Origin: Cohnella herbarum
GTDB taxonomy: Bacteria > Bacillota > Bacilli > Paenibacillales > Paenibacillaceae
DNA: 64,000 nt
Assembly (NCBI RefSeq): GCF_012849095.1
Contig: NZ_CP051680.1
Location: forward strand, 1,922,001-1,986,000
Direction: 5' to 3'
Shown here: positions 35,886 to 44,120 of the stretch, piece by piece
Layout of the letters: each line of letters begins with the position of its first letter
Numbering within the stretch: the stretch's first letter is position 1
The notes under the pieces: generated by a model
What the model saw: the letters and a program-made list of their open reading frames with translations, nothing else
Told to the model about the DNA's origin: nothing
Databases searched by the model: none
Program-made: the position numbers and the translations under genes

Positions 35886-36005
35886 TTATTTTTTCTTCGT
35901 ATCCCTGCTCTGCCATTCACTCAAGTAGCGTTCCAGTCGATCAAGCTGCATATCCCAGGATTGACGCAACAATTGAAGCATGGCCGCAGTGAACCCACCC
36001 ATCAT
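35886..36005 (-). CDS. 39-residue ORF resembling the tail of an ArsR protein
   Basis: ATG at 36005 lies 8 bases after GGGGAG, 5 bp behind the stop of the hydrolase gene. The short protein contains LLRQSWDMQLDRLERYLSEW, which mirrors the C-terminal FRSMWEDRLDRLDDYL of the ArsR repressor next door. It is therefore probably a leftover of a duplicated arsR gene; whether it is translated is unknown. Confidence 0.5.
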   Translation of the reverse strand: MMGGFTAAMLQLLRQSWDMQLDRLERYLSEWQSRDTKKK

Positions 36006-36010
36006 GTCGG

Positions 36011-37351
36011 TCACTCCCCTTTCGGGCTTGATATGTCAAGAAATGGAGTGATAATGGCGACTAGCAAATCCGTTTTTCCCAAGAGGGATACATGTGTCGT
36101 ACCCGGCAACACAGCCAGTTGGGCATTGGGCAGACCGGTCAGGTCCCCAGCTACACCACCACCGAGCAATTTAAACATATCCAATGCATGTGCGGGACGA
36201 ACATTGTCGGAGTCGCCTATAACGGTGAGCACCGGAACTTTAATCGATTTGAGCAGAGCCGTCCAATCTAGCTTTACGCTACCCATCGCCTTGATTTTTT
36301 CAACCAGCTTGGGGAAATCTTCCGGACGCGGTGCCAACTTTTTATATTCCTCTTCGATAGGGGTTCCTGCGAAAATTTCCGGTGTGATGAAATCCATCAT
36401 TCCATTCACCTCATCGTACATGCCGTCGCTCTTAAACGCCGACGAAGCTACAACGAGCTTTCGAACCAAGTCCGCATGTCGTCCAGCCATTTGCAACCCG
36501 ACCGCGCCTCCCAAGGAATGACCGATGATATCAACATCCTTAATCCCGATTTGATGCAGTAATTCGGCCACATCGTCGGCCATCTGTTCGGTGCTTAACG
36601 GACGGTCAATGTCAGCCGTACGTCCATGGCCTTGCATTTCGATGGCTATCACCTGTCGGCTCTCGGAAAGCTTGGGAATGAGTGTGCCAAACGCGGAATC
36701 AATGGACATAAATGCGCCATGGAGCAACACTACTGGATGCCCGCCCGTGCCATGGATTTCATAATACATGTTGAGCCTATTCACTGTGGCATAATGACCG
36801 CGTTTCTCTTTTGATTGCTGTGACTCGGCAAATTGAATGGTTTTATGTAACCACAATGCCGCTTCTCCCCGAGTCATAGCCTCGTTATTCAGGTTCCCGA
36901 AGAAGGCGGGATCGCTCAAGTGCAACCCTTTGATGTCAATAGCTTTTTTCAGCAGCTCCGCATATTGCTGCCTGGACAAGTCAGCATTTGGATTAACGTC
37001 GCGTGAAAACTCCAATCCATTCATACGCGCGATGACAAAGGAATCGCTATACCATGCGTTTTTGGAAATCGTGTTAAAGAAATCGGTGGCGATTGGCTTT
37101 TTATTCGATCCGGTTTGATCAAGTTTCAGATTCAAGCCTTTCACAATTAAAGTGACACCTTGAGCAACACTGATTTTCTCACGCGGCGCAAACTCGCTGC
37201 TGGTGATGCCGGATACAATACCTCGATCCTTTAGCTGAAGAATCGCTTCTCGTTCAGCATCATTTAAATCTGTAAAAGCAAACACGGGACTACTGACCAA
37301 TGCTCCCAACAACACGACGAAGGCAACAATCAGGAATACCGACTTCTTCAA
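36011..37351 (-). CDS. Secreted SLH-domain alpha/beta hydrolase
   Basis: 446 residues. Signal peptide (SVFLIVAFVVLLGALVSS, exit near VFAF), then two to three diverged SLH modules to about residue 180 (DLNDAEREAILQLKDRGIVS, DLSRQQYAELLKKAI, MTRGEAALWLH). An alpha/beta hydrolase follows: VVLLHGAFMS oxyanion region, nucleophile in GHSLGGAVG, GDSDNVRPAH for the acid and GTTHVSL for the His. It should act at the cell wall on an ester or similar bond. The start is TTG behind AAAGGAG. Its promoter carries the same operator as the ArsR operon. Confidence 0.85.
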   Translation of the reverse strand: MKKSVFLIVAFVVLLGALVSSPVFAFTDLNDAEREAILQLKDRGIVSGITSSEFAPREKISVAQGVTLIVKGLNLKLDQTGSNKKPIATDFFNTISKNAWYSDSFVIARMNGLEFSRDVNPNADLSRQQYAELLKKAIDIKGLHLSDPAFFGNLNNEAMTRGEAALWLHKTIQFAESQQSKEKRGHYATVNRLNMYYEIHGTGGHPVVLLHGAFMSIDSAFGTLIPKLSESRQVIAIEMQGHGRTADIDRPLSTEQMADDVAELLHQIGIKDVDIIGHSLGGAVGLQMAGRHADLVRKLVVASSAFKSDGMYDEVNGMMDFITPEIFAGTPIEEEYKKLAPRPEDFPKLVEKIKAMGSVKLDWTALLKSIKVPVLTVIGDSDNVRPAHALDMFKLLGGGVAGDLTGLPNAQLAVLPGTTHVSLLGKTDLLVAIITPFLDISSPKGE

Positions 37352-37405
37352 ACCAAATCACTCCTTTCTCATATTTTTTTCGGTTCATACTTCAAATATA
37401 ACTTT

Positions 37406-37432
37406 AAAGGAATATTCCTGTCAAGGAATGTT
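37406..37432 (-). promoter_or_regulatory. Promoter/operator of the SLH hydrolase gene (copy of the ArsR operator)
   Basis: Identical over 27 bp to the site at 35832-35858. Here the -35 TTGACA is followed after 18 bp by a good -10 (TATATT), with the AGGAATATTCCT palindrome in the spacer. The start codon is about 55 bp downstream. Confidence 0.72.
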
Positions 37433-38034
37433 TCGGATTGAAATTGACCCACTTTAATGAAGTCCGCTGGAGCGAGAAAGCTGGCCAAGCTGACCTGAGC
37501 AATCGTCTATCCGAAGTCCTCGCGATCTCCCGCGGTCTGAGCCTTTGTCGGTTAATTTTCCGTAAAGCATCCCTTCTTCCTAATAATTGACCGTCAGTAC
37601 TTACTGTAATTCGGGTTGATAAAAAAACTAGGGGGTTAAAGCCCTAGCGAATATCTTCGATGAATGCACCGAAATGCTCCAGGAAGTAGAGCGGCCTCTC
37701 TTAGACTGATCATGACCAACTTTCGAATTTATACCGGCACTTTCAATATTTCAATCGCGAGATAAAGCTCTCCTGCCTGTTCAGTCCCATACTGACTCTG
37801 TACATTAACATCGCGGCTCTATTTATTAACGAAGTGGCTCTCACTCATTAACTTAATGGCTCCATAGGACTATAATATTCACTTTCCTCGGATTCGCACA
37901 CGACTACACTTCTTTAGGTCTCTTTTGCAACAAGTGTTACCAACGTGACTCGATATGTCCTTTCGTCTAAAGCTATTGTATTCACAAGGTCCCTTCACCT
38001 TGTTACAGAAATTCCTTAGGATGAATCAGCCATC
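37433..38034. other. Intergenic region with a terminator and gene remnants
   Basis: About 600 bp without an intact gene. At 37621-37647 a clear minus-strand terminator (CTAGGG stem, then seven T) stands right after a 17-codon open C-terminal piece, RPLYFLEHFGAFIEDIR and stop at 37644. A lost gene therefore once ended here. Between 37700 and 38030 nothing is recognised. Confidence 0.5.
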
Positions 38035-38613
38035 CTAATAAATACCTTCAAGATGTTTTGTGCAGTTATGTAGTTCACAAGTCCATTTATTTTCTATTTT
38101 CTTTAAGATTGTTATTGATGTATTATCAAAGTGTTTTGAGGGATAATCCGGAACTAAATTATTAAAATTATATTGAATCAATGCTCCGTGAGAAACAACA
38201 AGAATCTTTTCACCTGGGTGTTTCCTATTTATTTCTTCTAAAAATTCATTCCCTCTTTTTTGAACGTCTTCAATGGATTCGATTCCCAGATCCAAATCTC
38301 TCCAGTCTGTTCCCCACTTGTTTAGTCTTTCTTGCTCTGTTGTACCTTCGATTTGTCCTCCTGATCTTTCTTTGAGTCGATCATCTATTTGTATTTCAAG
38401 TCCTATGGCATTTCCGATAATAACAGCTGTTTGATGGGCTCTTGCAAGTCTGCTTGAGTAAATATGATTCCATTTTTCAGAACCTAATCTGATACCTAGA
38501 TGTTTTGCTTGCTGAATACCATCTTCATCTAGTGAGATATCTGAACTGCCTTGTGCTCTGCCCTCTTTATTCCAACTGGTACTGCCATGTCTGATAAGCG
38601 CAATAGTGGTCAT
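38035..38613 (-). CDS. Histidine phosphatase family protein
   Basis: 192 residues. The RHG catalytic motif is ALIRHGSTSWNKEGRAQG (His8), the second Arg lies in YSSRLARAHQTA, and the second catalytic His is in VVSHGALIQY. The family comprises cofactor-dependent phosphoglycerate-mutase-like phosphatases such as CobC and PhoE; the substrate is open. AAAGGA precedes the ATG. It is divergent from the toxin-antitoxin pair. Confidence 0.88.
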   Translation of the reverse strand: MTTIALIRHGSTSWNKEGRAQGSSDISLDEDGIQQAKHLGIRLGSEKWNHIYSSRLARAHQTAVIIGNAIGLEIQIDDRLKERSGGQIEGTTEQERLNKWGTDWRDLDLGIESIEDVQKRGNEFLEEINRKHPGEKILVVSHGALIQYNFNNLVPDYPSKHFDNTSITILKKIENKWTCELHNCTKHLEGIY

Positions 38614-38700
38614 AATGAATTCCTTTCTTGGTTTGAAATGAAGTCGATGATCTTTCTGCTAACGTTACCCACAAAACTCTTTTTTTCCAGTGTTTATAAT

Positions 38701-38714
38701 ATCATAATTATGAT
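38701..38714 (+). promoter_or_regulatory. Palindromic operator of the toxin-antitoxin operon
   Basis: ATCATAATTATGAT is a perfect 14-bp palindrome directly after a TATAAT -10 at 38695-38700 and 41 bp before the antitoxin start. The position fits autorepression by the Phd-type antitoxin. Confidence 0.6.
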
Positions 38715-38755
38715 AAAATTATTGAAGTGGATTAATTCATGAAGGAGTGAGGACT

Positions 38756-39040
38756 TTGCCGATTATTAAACCGATTTCCGATCTTAGGAATAACTTTAAT
38801 TACATTTCTGAAGTTTGTCATACCGAAGGTGAACCTGTATTCATTACCAAAAATGGTCGTGAAGATTTAGTTGTCATGAGTCATGCTCTTTATGAAAAGC
38901 AACAGGCTGTAATTGAATTGTATCAAAAATTGGCAGTTGCCGAGAAGGAAAGTTCTGATCCCTTGTTACAAAGAGTTGATCATTCTGATCTTATGAGTAA
39001 ATTAAGGAGCCGTATCCATGGAGAACAAATTTCCGATTAG
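38756..39040 (+). CDS. Phd/YefM-type antitoxin
   Basis: 94 residues from TTG at 38756, which follows AAGGAG; a GTG three codons upstream lies inside that site. PIIKPISDLRNNFNYISEVC followed by EGEPVFITKNGREDLVVMSH is the DNA-binding Phd fold; the C-terminal about 45 residues (KLAVAEKESSDPLLQRVDHS) should wrap and neutralise the toxin. It overlaps the toxin gene by 23 bp. Autoregulation by the palindrome at 38701 is likely. Confidence 0.88.
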   Translation: MPIIKPISDLRNNFNYISEVCHTEGEPVFITKNGREDLVVMSHALYEKQQAVIELYQKLAVAEKESSDPLLQRVDHSDLMSKLRSRIHGEQISD

Positions 39041-39323
39041 ATATCTGCCATCCGCTGAGCAAGATATTACGGATATTATTGATTATGTCTCCTTGGATAA
39101 TCCTCCTGCTGCACTTAATCTCCTTAATCAATTCGACGAAGCTATTTCAATTCTTGCTTACTTCCCTTTAAGTGGGCCCGTTCCAAATGATTACAGACTT
39201 CAACTTCTTAATTATAGAATGTTAGTCGTTCAGAGTTACCTTGTATTTTATGTTGTACAAAGTGATTTTGTAGAAATACGCAGAGTTCTTCATACGAAAC
39301 GGAAATATGATTTTTTACTTTAG
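39018..39323 (+). CDS. ParE/RelE-superfamily toxin
   Basis: 101 residues. Pattern: IRYLPSAEQDITDIIDYVSL, then NLLNQFDEAISILAYFPLSG, the core YRLQLLNYRMLVVQSYLVFY and the final VEIRRVLHTKRKYDFLL. This is the plasmid-stabilisation ParE/RelE fold; members either poison gyrase (ParE) or cut mRNA (RelE), and sequence alone does not decide here. With the antitoxin it is the only plus-strand operon in the left 50 kb besides the gene at 961. Confidence 0.88.
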   Translation: MENKFPIRYLPSAEQDITDIIDYVSLDNPPAALNLLNQFDEAISILAYFPLSGPVPNDYRLQLLNYRMLVVQSYLVFYVVQSDFVEIRRVLHTKRKYDFLL

Positions 39324-39342
39324 ATCCTGTTCCAGATTTCTC

Positions 39343-39420
39343 CTAATGTTCTTGTATTCAAGACGTAGATTAACCTTATATAGCTCATAGCTTAGGGGGA
39401 TCAATGTGTACGAAATACGC
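39343..39420. repeat. Degenerate copy of the inverted-repeat element
   Basis: The sequence CTAATGTTCTTGTATTCAAG then ACG at 39343 matches the left end of the element at 53530 (ATAACATTCTTGTATTCACG) at most positions. The internal stems and right end are not recognisable. It lies between the toxin gene and the phosphatase gene. Confidence 0.45.
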
Positions 39421-39440
39421 TCAAATTAGCCTACACTCAG

Positions 39441-39992
39441 CTACTCCCACATTCTCGTTACCTCAATGAGTTTATTTCCTTCAAATCTTACTTTGTAAAT
39501 ATCAGGCATTGTAGTCGATTCCCAAAAAGTAAATTCATACTGTTTATCAAAGTAATTCAACATCAGTGTCATGATATCTCCATGTGTTCCAATTCCAATC
39601 TTCTTGCCTGTTCCAATAAATCTATTAATGACTTCTATCGCTCTCTTCTGTGCAACTATACTCGATTCTCCACCTGGGAAAGACTTATTAAAGTCTACCA
39701 TCACATCACGTTTTGCCTTTAGAAAAGTCGCTGGAGTAAAGTCACCAATGTCTCTTTCCCGTAAATCCTCTTCAATATGTATCTCTTTACATTGCTCATT
39801 CGCTAATAAACGGATCGTCTCGATTGATCTCTCATAAGGACTTGAGACAAATACGTCTATGTATTCAGATCTCAAAATATCTTTAATCTTTAGCGAATCT
39901 TTCATTCCTTGTTCAGATAAACCTCTAGTTCTTTCTTTACCTTCTACATAAACAGACTCTGCATGTCTGACAAAATACAATATCGTTTCCAC
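39441..39992 (-). CDS. Histidine phosphatase family protein
   Basis: 183 residues from GTG at 39992, so that the protein opens METILYFVRHAES as relatives do; the frame extends ten codons upstream into the stop region of the preceding VOC remnant. Catalytic residues: His in VRHAESVY, Arg in SSPYERSIET, second His in IGTHGDIMTL. The FPGGESS segment before the last helix fits the family. The substrate is unknown. Confidence 0.86.
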   Translation of the reverse strand: METILYFVRHAESVYVEGKERTRGLSEQGMKDSLKIKDILRSEYIDVFVSSPYERSIETIRLLANEQCKEIHIEEDLRERDIGDFTPATFLKAKRDVMVDFNKSFPGGESSIVAQKRAIEVINRFIGTGKKIGIGTHGDIMTLMLNYFDKQYEFTFWESTTMPDIYKVRFEGNKLIEVTRMWE

Positions 39993-40011
39993 GATTTCTA
40001 TGTCACCACTT

Positions 40012-40222
40012 TCACAACTCATCCTGAATGATTTCTATTTCATTCCCATCCAAATCGTAAAAACTGAATTTTCGTTTGTTTCCCTAAGTTGAAATGGCTG
40101 AGAGCTGCACACCTCTTAAGTATAATAATAGAGTGCAAATTAAAATGTTCGATGTACCAGTTTTTAGTTTCTCCAAGATTTATGACCGGTAAAAATATTT
40201 GATTTTGCCGAATAATATTCAT
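40012..40222 (-). pseudogene. VOC-family gene remnant
   Basis: It starts as a VOC protein (NIIRQNQIFLPVINLGETKN, then WYIEHFNLHS) and, after an internal deletion and a frame change, ends as one (FYDLDGNEIEIIQDEL and stop at 40012). About 50 codons from the middle, with a metal ligand, are missing. It cannot be functional. Its stop falls just before the phosphatase gene start. Confidence 0.75.
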
Positions 40223-40248
40223 AGGATTGGCTCCTTAAGAAACTAAAA

Positions 40249-40785
40249 TTAAAATGGTCTCTGTTTGATCACTTCTTCATCCCAGATCTGAACTTCAATA
40301 TATCTTTCAGGTCCTTTATCCCCATTCTTGTTCCAATCCTGCGGCAAACCATATTGTTCTATTAATTTAATGATTTCATTTTTAGTGAATATCTTCTTTC
40401 GATAGGGTTTATTATCTTGATATCTCATTGTCGGAAACAGATCACCATACGTAAAGCTAATTGATTCTTCTGAAAATTCATTCCAGTCAATAGCAATCAT
40501 TTTCGGTTCCCTATACCACGATTCAAGCCATTCACATTCCCCTAAAGTCATGTAGTGAGGGAATCGATTTCTTGGCTTCCCGCCTTTATTGATAAACTGA
40601 TCTCGTGCCATTTCTTCCAATTCTCTTCTTATTATGATGTAATCCTTAGATCTTTGACTGGCAAAAGACTTGCCTTCCCGTCGTATTTGTTCAGATATCT
40701 TACTTGCTTCCTCTACCGATAGACTAGAAAGATTTCGAAATGGACCCAGTCCTGATTCATAATAGTGATAAAGAGTATAAGTCAT
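40249..40785 (-). CDS. Hypothetical protein
   Basis: 178 residues, no signal or membrane segment. It opens TYTLYHYYESGLGPFRNLSS and has a helical part (EEASKISEQIRREGKSFASQ) and a Trp/Tyr-rich middle (YMTLGECEWLESWYREPKMI, TYGDLFPTMRYQD). I recognise it only as a conserved Bacillota hypothetical protein. It is intact and has a moderate site (GCGGGATGTC) before the ATG. Confidence 0.68.
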   Translation of the reverse strand: MTYTLYHYYESGLGPFRNLSSLSVEEASKISEQIRREGKSFASQRSKDYIIIRRELEEMARDQFINKGGKPRNRFPHYMTLGECEWLESWYREPKMIAIDWNEFSEESISFTYGDLFPTMRYQDNKPYRKKIFTKNEIIKLIEQYGLPQDWNKNGDKGPERYIEVQIWDEEVIKQRPF

Positions 40786-40884
40786 GACATCCCGCTTTCT
40801 TACACTTCTCTTTATCAGTTCTCTTGCTTTACAAATTCTTCTTTAGGGCTTCTTGCATTCTTTTCATACTAATCTCTATTCCGT

Positions 40885-41490
40885 TTATAACCAGTTATTA
40901 GAATTTATCGTTACGAAGGTTACAATTATTAATATCAGATAACCTATGCTTGAAACTAATATTACCGATCGTTTTCTATTGCTTCTTAATATTCTTAAAA
41001 TGAAAAAGATCGATAGCGCAACAGAGCTTGTTAATACCGAGGTAAATTCAAAGTCTTCTATACCGAAAATAGAAATTGTACAGAACAATGCAGAAAGTAA
41101 ATAAAATGCCAAACCCATTACATACTTCAATCTATAATCCAATTTACTAGCTTTTGTCTCAACGATCCATTCGATTACTATTGAAACGGGTATTCCTACT
41201 AATAATATGAAAGGAGCTTCAACAACAAAAACAAATGGACTTAGTCTCCCAAACATTAAAGATATGAGTAAATAACTGCTTTCATAAAATAAAAAACAAC
41301 ATAAATATTCTTTAATTCGCTTTATTGCAATCTTATGATCATTTTTTGGTTGATACACTCCTGAATTAATGTCGTGCGAACATGACCAGCAGTAACCATC
41401 CACTGGATTGATGCATTGATGGCATAAGAACTTTTTGCATAAGCTACAGCTTGTTTCGATTTCCTCTTCATCATGAAAATAACAATTCAT
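40885..41490 (-). CDS. B-box-type zinc-finger membrane protein
   Basis: 201 residues. The N-terminal 40 residues hold a zinc-binding cluster of Cys and His (CYFHDEEEIETSCSLCKKFL, CHQCINPVDGYCWSCSH), as in bacterial B-box/rhomboid-associated proteins. Four hydrophobic segments follow between residues 65 and 195. The zinc part should be cytoplasmic. Function unknown. Confidence 0.75.
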   Translation of the reverse strand: MNCYFHDEEEIETSCSLCKKFLCHQCINPVDGYCWSCSHDINSGVYQPKNDHKIAIKRIKEYLCCFLFYESSYLLISLMFGRLSPFVFVVEAPFILLVGIPVSIVIEWIVETKASKLDYRLKYVMGLAFYLLSALFCTISIFGIEDFEFTSVLTSSVALSIFFILRILRSNRKRSVILVSSIGYLILIIVTFVTINSNNWL

Positions 41491-41543
41491 TTTGAATCTC
41501 TTCCTTTGAGGTGAAGGATCATTGAACTACTCTCACGATTTTC

Positions 41544-42095
41544 TTATTCATCTATTAAATTGAGTCTTGGCCATATACTTAACCAATTTTTACTTTTCAC
41601 TCTGGCTCTATAATAATCATAATCATAGAAAAACGGACTTCGTCTAATTGTTAAAGTAAAAAGATCTTGAAGTCCGTGGGGAGCAATAATTCTTAACTTG
41701 TTGTCACCATCAAGCGTTATTCCAATTGCTGTTACAGTTTCCGGCCATCGCTTCATTGCGTCCTCAACGGATTCATATTGATCGTCATTATTTCTTTGAT
41801 GCATTCTAGCCTGATTTTTTACTGACCAATTATATTCCGGTTGATTCATCCTCAGTAGGTCTTCATAGTGTTTCTCAGTTTCTTCTGTTTGATCGGATAA
41901 ATCATAATAAAGAACATCAACATCGTTCAACGGAGTTATCTCGGTATGATTATGTATATGGTCCCATACAAAATTCCTTACATATCCGGCCGCTATACAC
42001 CAATCTGGTAAACCTAAAGATTCGACCGTCCCCAGATCTCTCATAAGAGATCTACGCGTTGATAATATATCTATTAGTTTTTCCTCAAGCTTCAT
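41544..42095 (-). CDS. Nucleotidyltransferase family protein (NTP_transf_6-like)
   Basis: 183 residues from ATG at 42095, after AGGAGGAGTTCC. The pattern CIAAGYVRNFVWDHIHNH, then PLNDVDVLYYDLSD carries the G(S/G)-like turn and the D-x-D metal-binding pair of the nucleotidyltransferase fold; APHGLQDLFTLTIRRSPFF is the family's C-terminal signature. Acceptor unknown. Confidence 0.83.
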   Translation of the reverse strand: MKLEEKLIDILSTRRSLMRDLGTVESLGLPDWCIAAGYVRNFVWDHIHNHTEITPLNDVDVLYYDLSDQTEETEKHYEDLLRMNQPEYNWSVKNQARMHQRNNDDQYESVEDAMKRWPETVTAIGITLDGDNKLRIIAPHGLQDLFTLTIRRSPFFYDYDYYRARVKSKNWLSIWPRLNLIDE

Positions 42096-42162
42096 GGAAC
42101 TCCTCCTCATCTTTGTACTTAATAGCATTATCTATAAGGTAATTGTTATTCCAGAATTACTT

Positions 42163-42612
42163 TCAATCCTGTTTTCTTCTCTTGTACACATACTTTATTT
42201 GATCATCATCAATTTGAAATGTCGCTTTTAAGAATCCAACCGCCTCAACACATTTAATACTTCCTACATTATCATCATCGACCCAGGCTTCAAATTCATT
42301 AATCTCTTTCAGGTAACGATAGTCTAGCAAACATCTAATTAACTTCTTTCCATAGCCTTGTTTTCTTAATTTAGGATTCACGATAAAAGCAATTACAGCT
42401 TTCTTATAATCAATAAGTTCAACAATAACTTCTCCTACTAGTTCATTATCTTCTATGGCAACCCATACGAAATAATCTAAATTGCTACTAACTGATTTGA
42501 ACCAGGTATCTGTATCCTCAATCGACACCCTGTAGAGCGTCTCAGGCTCTTTATGCCATTCAGTAATTTGCTGTAAGTGTTTCTCATTCAAAAACTCAAA
42601 CGTAATCGTCAT
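42163..42612 (-). CDS. GNAT family N-acetyltransferase
   Basis: 149 residues from ATG at 42612, with AAGAGGTGTAAAT upstream. Motif A RKQGYG is at 83-88 after KAVIAFIVNPKL; VDDDNVGSIKCVEAVGF follows. It resembles the aminoglycoside/ribosomal acetyltransferase group. The nucleotidyltransferase gene begins 67 bp below its stop. Confidence 0.86.
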   Translation of the reverse strand: MTITFEFLNEKHLQQITEWHKEPETLYRVSIEDTDTWFKSVSSNLDYFVWVAIEDNELVGEVIVELIDYKKAVIAFIVNPKLRKQGYGKKLIRCLLDYRYLKEINEFEAWVDDDNVGSIKCVEAVGFLKATFQIDDDQIKYVYKRRKQD

Positions 42613-42681
42613 ATTTACACCTCTTGAATAACTCGAATACAATAGCACTTCCCATTAAAAATTACCCCACTTAAATCCTCT

Positions 42682-43557
42682 TCACTTCTTATTAACCGCA
42701 TAATTCCACGCTTTATAGAACTCATTAACTGTACGATATCTTTTCAACTTATCATTTTCAACTGCATTGCTAGCGACATTGTATAGTTCTTTACTCGCTC
42801 CCCACTTCTCTAAAGAACGATCAACCTCTCCACCCAACAATCCAAAAACAATCGCACCCATTGTGTACACGTTTGTTCGGCTATCTATCTCTGATCCGAG
42901 CACGAATTCTTCAGGAGACATAAATCTAGAGGATCCCCATAGTCTTCCCATGTCATTGAAATACGGTTTTTTCTGATAAAAATCAATATCACATATTTTA
43001 GTTTCATTATTAATAAAATCGTAGAGAATACTCCCATCATAGAAATCAATTGCAACATAATTTTTCTCTTCTACCAAAACATGAAAATTAAAAATTTTAT
43101 CTATTGACTCAAGTCTCTGATTGATTGGAAGGCGTTTATATTTATAAAATGGGGAATTGGGATCTATATACTTTGCCGGAGGCGGGTATGACCAATGGGA
43201 ATGAAGACATTCTCCATTGAACCACTTGAATACTGCAACATAACCCGAATTGATCTCAAAATGGTCTTCAATTTCTATTAAACTCGGATGCTTGAGTTCA
43301 TAATAAATCGGAATTGCACCCTTTAACCTCGACATCGAATCGGCAGGATCTCCTTCGTATTTCATGGTTTTGGCACCAGCGTATTTAACGAACTTCTTCT
43401 GTCCGGCTTTCTCCACTCCAAAACAAATATTCCCTGAATCTTGTTGATCGAATACTGCAAATACATAACCCAACTCTTGTAACCAACTAAAATCGAGACT
43501 TTCCTTTAATTGAAATTTTACATTGTCAAAATTATAAGTGATTGATTTATTGTTCAT
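42682..43557 (-). CDS. Protein-kinase-like protein
   Basis: 291 residues. The Gly-rich loop is not obvious, but KKFVKYAGAK may hold the ATP Lys. YVAIDFYDGSILYDF takes the place of the catalytic loop (Asp kept, HRD absent), TKICDIDFYQKK the place of the metal-binding DFG (D-I-D), and GSSRFMSPEEFVLGSEIDSR is a kinase activation/APE segment, followed by VYTMGAIVFGLLGG. Likely a serine/threonine- or small-molecule-directed kinase. GGAGG is upstream of the ATG. No transmembrane part. Confidence 0.77.
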   Translation of the reverse strand: MNNKSITYNFDNVKFQLKESLDFSWLQELGYVFAVFDQQDSGNICFGVEKAGQKKFVKYAGAKTMKYEGDPADSMSRLKGAIPIYYELKHPSLIEIEDHFEINSGYVAVFKWFNGECLHSHWSYPPPAKYIDPNSPFYKYKRLPINQRLESIDKIFNFHVLVEEKNYVAIDFYDGSILYDFINNETKICDIDFYQKKPYFNDMGRLWGSSRFMSPEEFVLGSEIDSRTNVYTMGAIVFGLLGGEVDRSLEKWGASKELYNVASNAVENDKLKRYRTVNEFYKAWNYAVNKK

Positions 43558-43618
43558 CTATGCCTCCATGCAATTGATTTATACAATGTTAGTTGATGCC
43601 CCTGCCTTTGAATCAAGA

Positions 43619-44093
43619 TTAGCTGCATAAAAATTTCAGTACTTCATTAGTATATTTCTCCGGTTCTTCAAACCTTGGAAAATGTGCACTATTTTCGAAC
43701 AAGACGAGTGACCCATCTGTTATCTTTTGTGAATATGCAAGTTGCTGCACATTACAACAAACAGGATCGTGAACCCCCGTAAAAAGTAGAATTGGTTGTG
43801 TTAATTCTGACAGCATAGGTAATAGGGGCTTCAAAAATAATCTTCTTAATCGATTTCGGATAATCAAGCGCATACTTTTCAGCTTAATACCCACCAAATG
43901 AATGCACTAATAGCTTCCATTTGCTAATTACTAATTGAATTCTTAGTTCCTCAAGATCTTTAATAATTTCATTAAGTCCAAATGGCTCATCAGTTAAAAT
44001 TGGATCAGAGCGTAATACGCCCCATTCACATTCTTCGTTGTATTGTTCAACAAATAATCGAGTCCCACGGATTGAAAATAATGATGATTTCAT
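43619..44093 (-). pseudogene. Alpha/beta hydrolase, disrupted
   Basis: Two frames make up a proline-iminopeptidase-like gene. The first (from 44093) reads FSIRGTRLFVEQYNEECEWG and reaches the nucleophile region VHSFGGY before a stop. The second carries the end, QPILLFTGVHDPVCCNVQQL and ENSAHFPRFEEPEKYTNEVL with the catalytic Asp and His. A stretch after RLFVEQYNE and the lid region are missing as well, so at least two lesions occurred. Not functional. Confidence 0.78.
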
Positions 44094-44120
44094 AGTATCT
44101 TCCGCTCTTCTATCTAAACC

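Noticed and set aside
37433..38034. Possible small plus-strand gene (reading NEVRWSEKAGQADLSNRLSE)
   Set aside because: No start codon with a ribosome-binding site and no homology that I recognise; left as intergenic.
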